Source of the DNA: Rippkaea orientalis PCC 8801
Lineage (GTDB): Bacteria > Cyanobacteriota > Cyanobacteriia > Cyanobacteriales > Microcystaceae
Reading direction: 5' to 3'
Length of the DNA: 64,000 bases
Assembly (NCBI RefSeq): GCF_000021805.1
Contig: NC_011726.1
Coordinates: forward strand, 1,674,001-1,738,000
Part shown: piece by piece, positions 26,415 to 35,783 of the stretch
Layout of the letters: each line of letters begins with the position of its first letter
How positions within the stretch are numbered: position 1 is the stretch's first letter
Program-made: the position numbers and the translations under genes
The notes under the pieces: generated by a model
Told to the model about the DNA's origin: nothing
Seen by the model: only the letters and a program-made list of their open reading frames with translations
The model's database searches: none

Positions 26415-28583
26415 ATGTCCCAAGCTAAAGTAGCCCCTGATACCATCAATCTCCAAGACCCCCAATATTACTTTAATCGAGAATTAAGCTGGTTAGAATT
26501 TAATTATCGCGTTCTCCACGAAGCATTAGACGAACGAACCCCACTGCTAGAACGGCTCAAATTTTGTGCTATTTTTAGTTCTAACCTGGATGAATTTTTC
26601 ATGGTACGAGTAGCCGGGTTGAAACAGCAAGTTGAAGCAGATGTCAGCAAACTCACCCCCGATGGACGTACCCCCAGTGAACAACTCACTGCCATTGGTG
26701 AACGTCTGCGTCCTTTAGTACAACAACAAGATCATCTGTTTGAATACACCCTCAGAAAACAGTTAATCGCTCAAGGGATATACTTAATTAACTACGTTGA
26801 TCTCGATCAAGAACAACGCACTTATCTCCATCAATACTTTGATGACCAAATTTTCCCGGTTCTCACCCCCTTAGCGGTTGATCCAAGCCATCCTTTCCCC
26901 TATATTTCTAATTTAAGCCTGAATTTAGCGGTTGTGGTGCGAGAACCCGATACGGATGAAGAACGCTTTGCTAGGGTTAAAGTCCCCCGCGTCCTCCCCC
27001 GTTTTGTGGCTTTACCCAAGGAATTACGTCACCAAGAAGATGATCAAGCGGCTGTCTGGACAGGTGTTCCCCTAGAACAAGTGATCGCCCATAACCTAGA
27101 AGCCTTATTTCCAGGGATGATTGTACAGGAATGTCACCCCTTCCGCTTAACCCGTAATGCAGATTTAGCAGTAGAAGAAGATGAAGCGGATGATCTTCTC
27201 CTAGCAATTGAACAGGAATTACGCAAGCGTCATGTTGGAAAATCGGCGGTTCGCTTAGAAATTCAGTCTTCAACCCCTTCTCATATCCGACAACGACTGA
27301 TGGAGGATTTAATCCTAGAAGAAAATGATGTGTATGAGATTGATGGATTATTGGGACTCAAGGATTTATTTTATTTTATGTCGATTCCCCGTCCTGATTT
27401 AAAAGATGAACCTTGGAGTCCTGTAATTCCGTCTTTTTTACAACGGGTAAAAGAGGTAGTTGATGGCAATGGAGATGGGACGATTCAACTAGAAGGAGAA
27501 GATATTTTTTCCTTAATTCGTCATTCAGATTTATTGGTTCATCATCCCTATGATTCTTTTAGTGGTTCGGTACAACAATTTATTACCCAAGCAGCCTATG
27601 ATCCCAATGTTTTAGCTATTAAAATGACTCTCTATCGGACTTCGGGAGATTCTCCGATTGTTAATGCGTTAATTGCTGCCGCCGAAAACGGAAAGCAAGT
27701 AGCAGCATTGGTGGAATTAAAAGCTCGTTTTGATGAAGAAAATAACATTATTTGGGCTAAACGATTAGAACAATCAGGGGTTCATGTTGTCTATGGATTA
27801 GTAGGCTTAAAAACCCATACTAAAATTGTTTTAGTTGTCCGTCGAGAAGGTAATAAAATTCGACGTTACGTTCATATTGGAACGGGCAATTATAATCCTA
27901 AAACTGCTAAATTATATACCGATTTAGGCTTATTAAGTTGTCGGGAAGAATTGGGGGCAGATTTAACGGATCTTTTCAATTTTTTAACTGGATATTCCCG
28001 CCAAAAATCCTACCGTAAACTGTTAGTTGCTCCCGTGAATATGCGTGAGCAAATGATAGCAATGATTCATCGTGAAATCGACCATTCTCAAAAGGGAGGA
28101 ACGGGACGGATTGTTGCTAAAATGAATGCGTTAGTTGATTTTCAAATGATTAAAACCCTTTATGAAGCGTCCCAAGCGGGGGTGAAAATTGACTTAATTA
28201 TTCGGGGAATTTGTTGTTTACGGCCAGGCATTGAAGGGATTAGTGATAATATCAAAGTTATCAGTATTATCGGTCGCTTTTTAGAACATTCTCGGATTTT
28301 TTATTTTCACAATGGAGGCGAAGAAGAAATCTACATTGGTAGTGCAGACTGGATGACTCGTAACCTTTCCCGACGGGTTGAAGCGGTTACTCCAATTGAA
28401 GATCCTAATTTAGTTCAGGAATTACAAGAAATTTTGGGCATTATGTTAGCTGATAACCGTCAAGCTTGGGAATTACAGGCTGATGGAACCTATCTCCAAC
28501 GACATCCTGGCGAAAATGGCATCGAACAAAGTGCACAAAAGATTTTCATGGAAATGTCCTTAAAATCTTCAGGAACCTCTTAA
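26415..28583 (+). CDS. ppk1: Polyphosphate kinase
   Basis: A 722-residue PPK1 that makes polyphosphate from ATP reversibly. The N-terminal domain begins with RELSWLEFNYRVLHEALDE. The phospholipase-D-like catalytic halves include MTLYRTSGDSPIVNALIAAA, the autophosphorylated histidine motif RRYVHIGTGNYNP, and IGSADWMTRNLSRRVEA near the end. Full length, no defect seen. A short palindrome follows the gene. Confidence 0.97.
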   Translation: MSQAKVAPDTINLQDPQYYFNRELSWLEFNYRVLHEALDERTPLLERLKFCAIFSSNLDEFFMVRVAGLKQQVEADVSKLTPDGRTPSEQLTAIGERLRPLVQQQDHLFEYTLRKQLIAQGIYLINYVDLDQEQRTYLHQYFDDQIFPVLTPLAVDPSHPFPYISNLSLNLAVVVREPDTDEERFARVKVPRVLPRFVALPKELRHQEDDQAAVWTGVPLEQVIAHNLEALFPGMIVQECHPFRLTRNADLAVEEDEADDLLLAIEQELRKRHVGKSAVRLEIQSSTPSHIRQRLMEDLILEENDVYEIDGLLGLKDLFYFMSIPRPDLKDEPWSPVIPSFLQRVKEVVDGNGDGTIQLEGEDIFSLIRHSDLLVHHPYDSFSGSVQQFITQAAYDPNVLAIKMTLYRTSGDSPIVNALIAAAENGKQVAALVELKARFDEENNIIWAKRLEQSGVHVVYGLVGLKTHTKIVLVVRREGNKIRRYVHIGTGNYNPKTAKLYTDLGLLSCREELGADLTDLFNFLTGYSRQKSYRKLLVAPVNMREQMIAMIHREIDHSQKGGTGRIVAKMNALVDFQMIKTLYEASQAGVKIDLIIRGICCLRPGIEGISDNIKVISIIGRFLEHSRIFYFHNGGEEEIYIGSADWMTRNLSRRVEAVTPIEDPNLVQELQEILGIMLADNRQAWELQADGTYLQRHPGENGIEQSAQKIFMEMSLKSSGTS

Positions 28584-28621
28584 ACTAAATATCCAATAAA
28601 TTTAACTTTACCATACATAAA

Positions 28622-28652
28622 TGTAGAGATATTTCCTGAAATGTCTCTACAC
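28622..28652. repeat. Palindrome after ppk, possible terminator
   Basis: TGTAGAGATATTTC-CTG-AAATGTCTCTACA forms a nearly perfect hairpin between the convergent ppk and secreted-protein genes. It resembles the other GTAG...CTAC palindromes in this window in style but not in sequence. Confidence 0.65.
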
Positions 28653-28668
28653 AAGTTTTATACATAAC

Positions 28669-29085
28669 TTAGTTAAATAGCTGACTTTCTAATTCTGTCT
28701 TAACAATGCTTAAATAATCTTGATTATTGAGGGTATCGCTTGATAATCTTCCTTTTTTTATAGCGGTTATCACTAATATTTCTTCATCAATTTTGTTAGA
28801 CATTAAAGCATTTTTAAATCCTCCATGACTGGGAATCCCTAAATCAGTAAAATATCCCGCATAAGCTAATTGAACAAGATTCACAGGTGATAATTCAGAA
28901 GCTACTTTTTTTTCAGTATTCAGGTTAATCTCAGAGGGGATAACGTTTTGATTGAAACTGTTAAGATTCTCCATTTCGGTTGGCATTTGTCCTGCTGTTT
29001 TAACATCAGAGGGTTCAGCTAAAGTCGGTAACGTCATTAAACCGAGGATAGAGAAGGTAACGATACTAATAATAGAACGCTTCAT
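28669..29085 (-). CDS. Small exported protein of unknown function
   Basis: A 138-residue protein with a clear signal peptide (KRSIISIVTFSILGLMTLP, then TLAEP with AxA-like cleavage). The mature part has no recognised domain; it contains LAYAGYFTDLGIPSHGGF and a helical C terminus. Of three ATG codons near the beginning, the one at 29085 has a GGAG at the best spacing. Not recognised as a named family. Confidence 0.72.
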   Translation of the reverse strand: MKRSIISIVTFSILGLMTLPTLAEPSDVKTAGQMPTEMENLNSFNQNVIPSEINLNTEKKVASELSPVNLVQLAYAGYFTDLGIPSHGGFKNALMSNKIDEEILVITAIKKGRLSSDTLNNQDYLSIVKTELESQLFN

Positions 29086-29301
29086 GACCATTGACTCCAA
29101 AAATTAAAAAGAAAAACTGTCAATTTAAACAGTTGTTTTGCTTGTTAGTGAGACATACAATCCCTCTTAGATAAATTTCGGAAAAAGTCCAGAATGTTCT
29201 TAGGAAAATTTTTGGCAAGGTTTAAGCTGTTGTACATTTAAACTGGATATACTAAAAATCATTAAAAGCATTTAATGCCCCTCTCCCCCTCTCTTTCTCA
29301 A

Positions 29302-29541
29302 TTACCAGACGGGATCAGAATAAATATGGATGGTTAAAGACTCAGTTCCAATAGGAATAGAACTAATACAAGAACAGACGGGAGTCCCATCATCTAATTC
29401 TACTTCACACGCATGACAAGATCCCATTAAACACCCCGTAGGAATAAAAATTCCTGCTCTATTGGCTACTTCTAGCATGGGTTCTCCAGGTTCAGCGTTA
29501 ACGGTAATATCATCGGGTAAAAATCTTACTTGAACTGTCAT
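29302..29541 (-). CDS. 2Fe-2S ferredoxin-like protein
   Basis: A 79-residue beta-grasp protein with the cysteine pattern CLMGSCHACEVELDDGTPVCSC, that is Cx4-Cx2-C...C, which binds a plant-type [2Fe-2S] cluster. The sequence is shorter than PetF and belongs to the small ferredoxin-like group. Its partner is unknown. The gene stands alone between cobQ and an unknown secreted gene. Confidence 0.88.
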   Translation of the reverse strand: MTVQVRFLPDDITVNAEPGEPMLEVANRAGIFIPTGCLMGSCHACEVELDDGTPVCSCISSIPIGTESLTIHIYSDPVW

Positions 29542-29610
29542 AATACTCCATTAAAAATTGATTAAAAACTATCAACTAACTAGGTCGGCATAATTAAATG
29601 AACAATATCT

Positions 29611-29635
29611 GTAAGGTGGGCATTGCCCACCCTAC
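29611..29635. repeat. Short palindrome, GGTGGGCATTGCCCACC family
   Basis: GTAAGGTGGGCATTGCCCACCCTAC, a near-perfect palindrome. Related copies occur at 32516-32537, 41908-41932 and 49710-49733, with a degraded one near 42636. Confidence 0.85.
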
Positions 29636-29655
29636 CTTTATCTATATCCACCTAC

Positions 29656-31143
29656 TTATTTAGGGAAAACAGGTTTTAAGTTGACAAACTCCTCCACTAA
29701 ATCAGCGATCGCATCTAGATTGGCTTCCCGTTGTTCACGGTAATTAGCAATCCCTGTCGGTAAAGAAGGCAAACCACGCCGTTGACGCAGATAATTTAAC
29801 CAAGAACGCCTCCATGCGCCATTATCAAATAGACCATGTAAATAACATCCCCAAATTGTTTGGGACTCATTAACAAATCCTAAACTAATATCATCAAATA
29901 ATTGATCAAGAAGTATCGTTTGTTCTGTCTCATAAGACTGAATTAATTGAGTTATTCCTTGATGAATTTCATACCCTGTTACGGGAAGTCCAGAATAAGG
30001 ATAATTCGACATGATTTGTCGTTGTCGGACAATTTTATTAGAGGTTATAATTGTCTCTAGAGGAAGTAAATTTAATCCTTTATAAGCCTTTTGACCGCCT
30101 TCTAGTTGATCGGGATCAAAGACTGTTTGTCCTAACATTTGAAATCCTCCACAAATTCCTAAAATCACGCCTCCTGCTGATACATAATCTTGTAATTGTT
30201 GTGCCATCCCAGTTGTATGTAAAGCAATTAAATCGGCTATAGTGGTTTTAGAACCTGGAATAATTACCGCATCAGGATACCCTAAAGTTCCTCTAAGATC
30301 TAGATAGTTTAAATTAACCGTTGTTTCTGCATCCAGGGGATCAAAATCTGTAAAATTGGAAATATGAGGAAGACGAAGAATGCTAATTTTTAGGGAAGTT
30401 GTTGATCGATAGGATGGTCGATCTAATAATCCTAAAGAATCTTCTGAAGGAAACATGATTTCCCGCCAGGGAATCACTCCTAAAACGGGGATACTTGTAT
30501 AATTTTCTAGCCATTCAATTCCTGAATCTAATAGCGATCGCTGTCCCCGAAATTTATTAATCACAATGCCTTTAATTAATGCTTTTTCTTCGGGTTCAAG
30601 TAATTGCAATGTTCCCACTACATGAGCAAAAGCCCCACCGCGATCGATATCTACCACTAGGATTGTAGCAGCATTCAAATGGTGAGCAACCCGCATATTG
30701 GTTAAATCTCGATGTTTTAGGTTAATTTCTGCCGGACTTCCTGCCCCTTCACAGACTACCACATCATATTCACTTGCTAGACAATCAAGGGATGAGGTAA
30801 TCGCTTTCCAACCTCGATCAAAATACTGTTCATAGTATTCTTGTGCGCTAGTTGTTCCCACTGCTTGACCATGAATAATCACCTGAGAGGTCATATTTCC
30901 TTGGGGTTTCAGCAAAATAGGGTTCATGTCAACGCTAGGGGTAATTTTCGCTGCCCAAGCTTGTACCGCTTGGGCGTGGCCAATTTCTCCCCCAGTGGGG
31001 GTAACATAGGCATTCAAAGCCATATTCTGTCCCTTAAAAGGGGTGACGTGCCATCCTTGACGGGCTAAAATTCGACAGATTGCCGTAGTTATAAAGGATT
31101 TCCCGGCGTGAGATGTGGTTCCCACCACCATAATAGCTTTCAT
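29656..31143 (-). CDS. cobQ: Cobyric acid synthase
   Basis: A 495-residue amidotransferase that amidates four side chains of the corrin ring in cobalamin synthesis. The N-terminal ATP-binding part begins MVVGTTSHAGKSFITTAICR and has CEGAGSPAEINLKHRD. The C-terminal glutaminase part has the nucleophile in GICGGFQMLG and the His in CYLHGLFDNG. Length and motifs are normal. No other cob genes are in the window, and I saw no cobalamin riboswitch. Confidence 0.96.
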   Translation of the reverse strand: MKAIMVVGTTSHAGKSFITTAICRILARQGWHVTPFKGQNMALNAYVTPTGGEIGHAQAVQAWAAKITPSVDMNPILLKPQGNMTSQVIIHGQAVGTTSAQEYYEQYFDRGWKAITSSLDCLASEYDVVVCEGAGSPAEINLKHRDLTNMRVAHHLNAATILVVDIDRGGAFAHVVGTLQLLEPEEKALIKGIVINKFRGQRSLLDSGIEWLENYTSIPVLGVIPWREIMFPSEDSLGLLDRPSYRSTTSLKISILRLPHISNFTDFDPLDAETTVNLNYLDLRGTLGYPDAVIIPGSKTTIADLIALHTTGMAQQLQDYVSAGGVILGICGGFQMLGQTVFDPDQLEGGQKAYKGLNLLPLETIITSNKIVRQRQIMSNYPYSGLPVTGYEIHQGITQLIQSYETEQTILLDQLFDDISLGFVNESQTIWGCYLHGLFDNGAWRRSWLNYLRQRRGLPSLPTGIANYREQREANLDAIADLVEEFVNLKPVFPK

Positions 31144-31176
31144 TAATAGGATTGACCTCTAGATTCTGTTGTTTCG

Positions 31177-31593
31177 CTATAGCAAGGGAAGACGCAGCCA
31201 ACGGGTTAGAGTATTCACCAAACGATCCCACCAAGAGGGGTGAGGCAATTCGCTGCCAATGTCTTCCCATTTGCCGATAATTTGCCGTCCTAGGGGGGTT
31301 AAACGAAAACTATCGGTAATACCCTGTCCATCCACTTCTCGCCTCAGAATACCGACGCTAATTAACCACATTAAATCTCGTTCGGTTTTTTGTTCAGAGA
31401 GGGGTTTTTGGGTATATCCGCGTTCCATGCCTGTTTTATGGGCAATATTGGGTAAAGGAACGCTATCGGTCTTCATAGCGATAAATAGGGGCAATTTAAA
31501 GCTAGTACAAGCCAGGGCTCGTTCTGCCCGTTTTAGGGTTTGATGAGAATAGGTTAGGTCAGAGGGTTTTACGGGTTGGGTTGTCGTTGTCAT
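31177..31593 (-). CDS. Npun_F0494-type conserved cyanobacterial protein
   Basis: A 138-residue protein. A winged-helix-like core is suggested by ERDLMWLISVGILRREVDGQ followed by FRLTPLGRQIIGKW. From memory it resembles a conserved cyanobacterial family known by the Nostoc locus Npun_F0494; function unknown. The ATG at 31593 was taken over a TTG 21 bp upstream. The gene ends close to the cobQ start region and both are on the minus strand. Confidence 0.65.
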   Translation of the reverse strand: MTTTTQPVKPSDLTYSHQTLKRAERALACTSFKLPLFIAMKTDSVPLPNIAHKTGMERGYTQKPLSEQKTERDLMWLISVGILRREVDGQGITDSFRLTPLGRQIIGKWEDIGSELPHPSWWDRLVNTLTRWLRLPLL

Positions 31594-31725
31594 AGAATAA
31601 TTTTTAACCAACAAGATTATTGATTGTTAAAGATTTTAACCTATTTTTTAATTTAACTAATTAGCTTCACTAAAATCAACTATAATTTAGATTAATCTTG
31701 TTTTTGGTTATTTCTGCCTAAAATT

Positions 31726-31992
31726 ATGACCCCAAAAGAAAGATTAACTCAAACCGAAAACCTATTAGAAACAGCCGCCCGATATATTGATCGTCATTCG
31801 CAAATGATTGAACAAAATGCTGAAGAAATTCGTCATTTAAGAACTTCAATGAATGAGGTTTTAGAATTATTTTCAGAGTTGGCTACCTATCAACGGCAAC
31901 ACCAAGCAGAAATTCAACAAAATCAAGCAGAAATTCAACGCATTTGGGAATATCTATTACGACAAAGCGGGAATGGCTATTCAGGCAATTAA
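31726..31992 (+). CDS. Small coiled-coil protein
   Basis: An 88-residue protein, nearly all coiled coil with heptad-like Gln/Glu/Ile pattern (EQNAEEIRHLRTSMNEVLEL; QQNQAEIQRIWEYLL). The end is short and Gly-rich. No family can be named. Similar small coiled-coil ORFs are common in cyanobacteria. Confidence 0.6.
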   Translation: MTPKERLTQTENLLETAARYIDRHSQMIEQNAEEIRHLRTSMNEVLELFSELATYQRQHQAEIQQNQAEIQRIWEYLLRQSGNGYSGN

Positions 31993-32068
31993 TTTAAGAT
32001 TAAACGTTGAGCATAAGAATCGGATATGATCAAAACTGACAAACTTTTGAGTTAAGGAACGCGAAACG

Positions 32069-32503
32069 ATGGCTTTAGCAGTTGGAACAGTTGCGCCAAA
32101 CTTTACTACCGTCGATGATGAAGGCAAAACCGTCTCTTTGTCTGACTTCAAGGGCAAAGTAGTTGTTTTGTATTTCTATCCCAAAGACGATACCCCAGGT
32201 TGTACGAAAGAAGCCCAAAGCTTTCGCGATAATTACGAACAGTACAAAGGGAAAGATATGGTCGTTTTAGGGGTTAGCATGGATGATCAGACTTCTCATA
32301 AGCAATTTAAGGAAAAGTATGGCTTACCTTTCCAACTTCTGGTTGATACCGATGGAACCCTAACTAAAGCTTATGATGTTGACGGTGGTGGCTATTCCAA
32401 GCGTGTCACCTATATTATCGACGAGGAAGGGAAAATCAGCTACGTTGATGATAAGGTACAAACGGCTACCCATGCCCAAGATATTTTATCAATAGTCGGG
32501 TAA
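32069..32503 (+). CDS. bcp: Peroxiredoxin, BCP/PrxQ family
   Basis: A 144-residue thioredoxin-fold peroxidase with the active-site motif YPKDDTPGCTKEAQSFRD. The peroxidatic Cys is present, but the resolving Cys that often lies five residues later (as in PGCTxxAC) is replaced by Gln, so it acts as a one-Cys type or uses an external thiol. It reduces hydroperoxides in the cytoplasm. A palindrome lies just downstream. Confidence 0.93.
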   Translation: MALAVGTVAPNFTTVDDEGKTVSLSDFKGKVVVLYFYPKDDTPGCTKEAQSFRDNYEQYKGKDMVVLGVSMDDQTSHKQFKEKYGLPFQLLVDTDGTLTKAYDVDGGGYSKRVTYIIDEEGKISYVDDKVQTATHAQDILSIVG

Positions 32504-32515
32504 TTTGATTTTGTC

Positions 32516-32537
32516 AGGTGGGCATTGCCCACCCTAC
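32516..32537. repeat. Short palindrome, GGTGGGCATTGCCCACC family
   Basis: AGGTGGGCATTGCCCACCCTAC between bcp and the next gene; see the copy at 29611. Confidence 0.85.
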
Positions 32538-32604
32538 TTTGGCAAGGGAATTTTTCAAGCAAATTTGCTATAGTTTTAAAGAAATTAGTGAGGATGATAT
32601 TCGC

Positions 32605-33072
32605 ATGAACAAAACGTTATTATTAATCCCAGTCCTATTAGGAATCTTAGCAACTCCGGCTAAAACCCTAGCCCATGCGATGGAGACAAACTTCCAGTTT
32701 TTAGACAAATTAGAATTTCAATCGGTTTATAGTAGCGGAGAACCCGCCAAAAAAGCTAAAGTTATTGTCTATGCTCCTAATAATCCTGATGAACCCTGGA
32801 TGGTGGGAGAAACGGATGAACAAGGCAAGTTTTCCTTTCTTCCTGATAAGTCTATTCCTGGGGACTGGGAAGTAGAATTTGAACAAGAAGGACATGGGGA
32901 TATTTTAACGGTTCCAGTGAATGAAAACGGAGTCGATGTGGATAATATTACTCAAGTTCATAGCACTGATATTCATTATGGTGCAGCACCGCTTAATCCC
33001 TTACAATCAATTTTAATTACTGCGGGGGTAGGGGCAACTTGGTTCCTTGCTTTGCGTAAACGCCAAGCTTAG
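32605..33072 (+). CDS. Exported carboxypeptidase-regulatory-like protein with C-terminal anchor
   Basis: A 155-residue protein: signal peptide (LLLIPVLLGILATPAKTLAHA), a small beta domain with PAKKAKVIVYAPN and ETDEQGKFSFLPDK typical of carboxypeptidase-regulatory/DUF4198-like folds, and a C-terminal membrane helix followed by RKRQA. Such proteins are often next to metal uptake genes, but no metal transporter is adjacent here. The ATG at 32605 precedes the signal peptide directly; the upstream extension runs through a palindromic repeat and is not coding. Confidence 0.72.
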   Translation: MNKTLLLIPVLLGILATPAKTLAHAMETNFQFLDKLEFQSVYSSGEPAKKAKVIVYAPNNPDEPWMVGETDEQGKFSFLPDKSIPGDWEVEFEQEGHGDILTVPVNENGVDVDNITQVHSTDIHYGAAPLNPLQSILITAGVGATWFLALRKRQA

Positions 33073-33084
33073 AAATTAACGTCA

Positions 33085-33115
33085 GTAGGGGCTTAACTAT
33101 TAATAAGCCCTGTAG
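33085..33115. repeat. Short palindrome, GTAGGGGCTTAA family
   Basis: GTAGGGGCTTAACTATTAATAAGCCCTGTAG, an imperfect inverted repeat. Related copies are at 35750-35775 and 50992-51020. Confidence 0.7.
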
Positions 33116-33165
33116 AACCACATTGTCCAACAGAGTTAGGGTAAATATATAACACTCCTCAAGAG

Positions 33166-33396
33166 GTGATTTCTAAGGCGTTTCAGCTATTAGAAGAACA
33201 AGAGAATGAAATTGTGTTACCGTCTTATATTAAGGCGACTAATTTGCGTAATTATTTAGCCGATGAATTAGACATTATCTGTCAAGATGCTTTAGGTTTT
33301 GTCCAACAAAAAACAGGTTTCTGTGTCACTTTTCCTGAACATTGTCCCTATACCTTAGAACAATTATTAGATAAAAGTTGGTATCCTATTCACTAA
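33166..33396 (+). CDS. Hypothetical protein, possibly a 5'-truncated gene
   Basis: A 76-residue frame starting at a GTG. Coding-like sequence (YNTPQE) continues six codons upstream of the GTG to a stop codon without an ATG, so the gene may have lost its beginning or use another start. The content is acidic and without recognised domain. It ends 8 bp before a convergent gene. Confidence 0.45.
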   Translation: MISKAFQLLEEQENEIVLPSYIKATNLRNYLADELDIICQDALGFVQQKTGFCVTFPEHCPYTLEQLLDKSWYPIH

Positions 33397-33404
33397 ATTT
33401 TGGG

Positions 33405-33911
33405 CTAATTTTGAGTATATCCTTGTAGGTTTTCGGGGTTACATTTTTGTAAGATTTCTGTGGCTTTATTTTTAATATTTCCTGACCCTTGAACGATCAC
33501 TAAATATTTACCTTGGTTCAGACGGTTACGGTAGGGTAAAGCATCGCCACTATCGGTTGATAAGGCTACACCACCCCCAACAAAAACGCTACCCATTGCG
33601 CCACCAATTGCCCCGGCAATACCCCCTAATATATGATTACCTGGTTCGCCAGCCCAGTCAAAGGTATCGAGTCCGGTTATTAAGTTAAAAAGGTATCCTC
33701 CGGCAAACCCAAAAGGAACTAACCAATAGGCCATCATGGTAGCGCGTTTTTTGGCTTTTTCACTAGGATCAATAAAGCCAAATTCATCGGCGGTTTTATA
33801 GCCTTTTCCGAGTATCATAATTTGCTTGAGGGGAATACCTGCTTTTTCTAAAGCGGTGTAGGCTTCTTCGGCTTTAATTCTATCAGAAACAACGGCAATA
33901 AGATAGTTCAT
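33405..33911 (-). CDS. Conserved hypothetical membrane-associated protein
   Basis: A 168-residue protein with an N-terminal alpha/beta part (YLIAVVSDRIKAEEAYTALE), a Gly-rich hydrophobic centre (MAYWLVPFGFAGGYLFNLIT; GGIAGAIGGAMGSVFVGGG), and a C-terminal strand (YLVIVQGSGNI). The general plan recalls the DUF1269 protein at 24026, though sequences differ. Function unknown. Confidence 0.7.
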   Translation of the reverse strand: MNYLIAVVSDRIKAEEAYTALEKAGIPLKQIMILGKGYKTADEFGFIDPSEKAKKRATMMAYWLVPFGFAGGYLFNLITGLDTFDWAGEPGNHILGGIAGAIGGAMGSVFVGGGVALSTDSGDALPYRNRLNQGKYLVIVQGSGNIKNKATEILQKCNPENLQGYTQN

Positions 33912-33995
33912 AATTAATAGTTGATAGTTAAGATAGTAGAGTCAAATTATTCAGCGATCGCATCCTATTTTACCTCATTATTTAAGATGCTTGAT

Positions 33996-34976
33996 TTAGG
34001 AAAAAATGATCTGAGATCCTGGGGCATTAATTTTTATAGATAGTACTTGATGATTGGCAAAGGTTTCTTTTAGTTTATCATGTAATTCTGGAGGGGCAAA
34101 AAATAGCATAAACCCTCCTGCCCCTGCCCCTAATAGTTTACCACCCCATGCCCCTGCTTCTTGTCCTAGTTGATAAAGCTGATCAATTTCTGGGTTAGAA
34201 ATCACCGTATCTAAGCTACGTTTTGCGATCCAAGCTTGATGTAATAATTCTCCAAAAGCAGATAATGGTTGGTTGCTGGTTAAAATATCCCACCCTTTAT
34301 CTACCATTAAACGCATTTTTTTGAGGGTTTCGGTGTTATCCGCAACCCGTTGTAATTGTTTTTCTACTACTTGAGAAGCTTTGCGTTTAATCCCCGTAAA
34401 AACAATAAAAATATGGGCTTCAAATTCGGCTAATCGTTCAGGAGAAAGGGGAACTCTTGTGACAACAATATCGTCTTCTGTTCTAAATTCAACTAAGTTA
34501 AATCCTCCCATTGCTGCCATTAATTGATCCTGACAACCTACCCTATCTTTAACTAAGTGACGTTCGACATAAATAGCTTCATAGGCTAAGTCTAGAGGAC
34601 GAATAAATTCACCTTTAAAACTGTGTAAAGCTTGCAGCAAAGAAACGGTAAAAGCAGAGGAAGAACCTAACCCCGTAAAAGCAGGTAAGTCGGCAACATT
34701 ATGTAATTCAATATCCTTTTCTAACCCACAAAATTTTAAGCATTCTCGATAGACGCTATGTTCTAATTCATCGGCTGTTTTAACTAATTCAACTTTGCGG
34801 TAAGAAACGCGAATGGAATAGTCAAATAAATGACTAGGAAAAGGGCTTGCTGTGACAAACGAATATTTATCAATGGCAGTGGCTAAAACTGCCCCTCCTT
34901 GCTTTAAAAAGTACTCAGGATAGTCAGTTCCTCCACCAAAAAAACTAATTCTAACGGGTGCGCGTGAAATTAACAT
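33996..34976 (-). CDS. hddA: GHMP-family sugar kinase, D-glycero-alpha-D-manno-heptose 7-phosphate kinase-like
   Basis: A 326-residue GHMP kinase. The start ISRAPVRISFFGGGTDYPEY and the ATP motif PAFTGLGSSSAFTVSLL are diagnostic, and LLGAGAGGFMLFF is the third GHMP motif. Sequence style and pairing with a nucleotidyltransferase fit HddA, which phosphorylates heptose 7-phosphate for GDP-heptose synthesis. Other sugar kinases of this family look similar, so the exact sugar is inferred from context. It starts 8 bp after the partner gene. Confidence 0.82.
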   Translation of the reverse strand: MLISRAPVRISFFGGGTDYPEYFLKQGGAVLATAIDKYSFVTASPFPSHLFDYSIRVSYRKVELVKTADELEHSVYRECLKFCGLEKDIELHNVADLPAFTGLGSSSAFTVSLLQALHSFKGEFIRPLDLAYEAIYVERHLVKDRVGCQDQLMAAMGGFNLVEFRTEDDIVVTRVPLSPERLAEFEAHIFIVFTGIKRKASQVVEKQLQRVADNTETLKKMRLMVDKGWDILTSNQPLSAFGELLHQAWIAKRSLDTVISNPEIDQLYQLGQEAGAWGGKLLGAGAGGFMLFFAPPELHDKLKETFANHQVLSIKINAPGSQIIFS

Positions 34977-34984
34977 AAACTTGA

Positions 34985-35716
34985 TTAATCATTAATTAAT
35001 TGACTAAAATTTTCGATGATAAATGACTCTGCTTGAGGTAAGGTTTCTGGTGTGCCAATATCTAAAAATGGGGCTTGAATTTTATGCACTTTTATGGTAA
35101 GGTTTTCTTTTAGTAAGATTGGAAAAACATCGTATTCAAAACTCAAAGGAACCCCCGATGGAAACTGCTGTAAAACTTGATGACGCAATAAGTAAACTCC
35201 TCCATTAATTATCCCTTGTCCTGGTCGTTTTTCAGCAAATTTCACTAAATTTCCTGACTCATTTATCACTAAGGAACCATAGCGAGAAGCATCTTCAACG
35301 AATACCCCTAACATTACACCATCTATCCGATCATCTGCTAAATAATCCACCATTTCAGGAAATTTAGCAACAATTAAAGAATCGCCATTGATCACTAACC
35401 AAGCATCGGGGAATAAATTCGTATTTTTGACAGCGTTTAAAAAACCTCCTGCGGTTCCTAGGGGTTCTGTTTCTTGACAACAATAAACCTCAATTTCTGG
35501 GATAGGTTTCTGTTGGAAGTATTCCTCAATAACGTCTGATAAATAACCCGTTGAGAGAATATTTTGAGTAATTCCTTGATGTTTAAGATAGCGTAAAATC
35601 CATTCTAAAAATGGCTTTCCTGCAACGGAGGCCATCGGTTTAGGAACATTAGGAAGTAAGTGTTTAACTCGCGTTCCATACCCTCCTGCTAAGATAACGG
35701 CTGCAATTTTTGTCAT
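34985..35716 (-). CDS. hddC: Nucleotidyltransferase, D-glycero-alpha-D-manno-heptose 1-phosphate guanylyltransferase-like
   Basis: A 243-residue nucleotidyltransferase with the start VILAGGYGTRVKHLLPNVPK (GxGTRxx...PK), the metal-binding VINGDS and a late DIGTPE motif. Together with the adjacent GHMP kinase it would form a heptose-activating pair for surface polysaccharide. A sedoheptulose-7-phosphate isomerase (gmhA) and a phosphatase are not in the window, so the pathway is only partly visible. Confidence 0.82.
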   Translation of the reverse strand: MTKIAAVILAGGYGTRVKHLLPNVPKPMASVAGKPFLEWILRYLKHQGITQNILSTGYLSDVIEEYFQQKPIPEIEVYCCQETEPLGTAGGFLNAVKNTNLFPDAWLVINGDSLIVAKFPEMVDYLADDRIDGVMLGVFVEDASRYGSLVINESGNLVKFAEKRPGQGIINGGVYLLRHQVLQQFPSGVPLSFEYDVFPILLKENLTIKVHKIQAPFLDIGTPETLPQAESFIIENFSQLIND

Positions 35717-35749
35717 GGTTAACTATTAACGGTTGAATATTGACTGAAA

Positions 35750-35775
35750 AGGGCTTAATATTATTAAGCCCCTAC
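35750..35775. repeat. Short palindrome, GTAGGGGCTTAA family
   Basis: GGGCTTAATATTATTAAGCCCCTAC between aroC and hddC; see copies at 33085 and 50992. Confidence 0.8.
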
Positions 35776-35783
35776 AGGTTGAT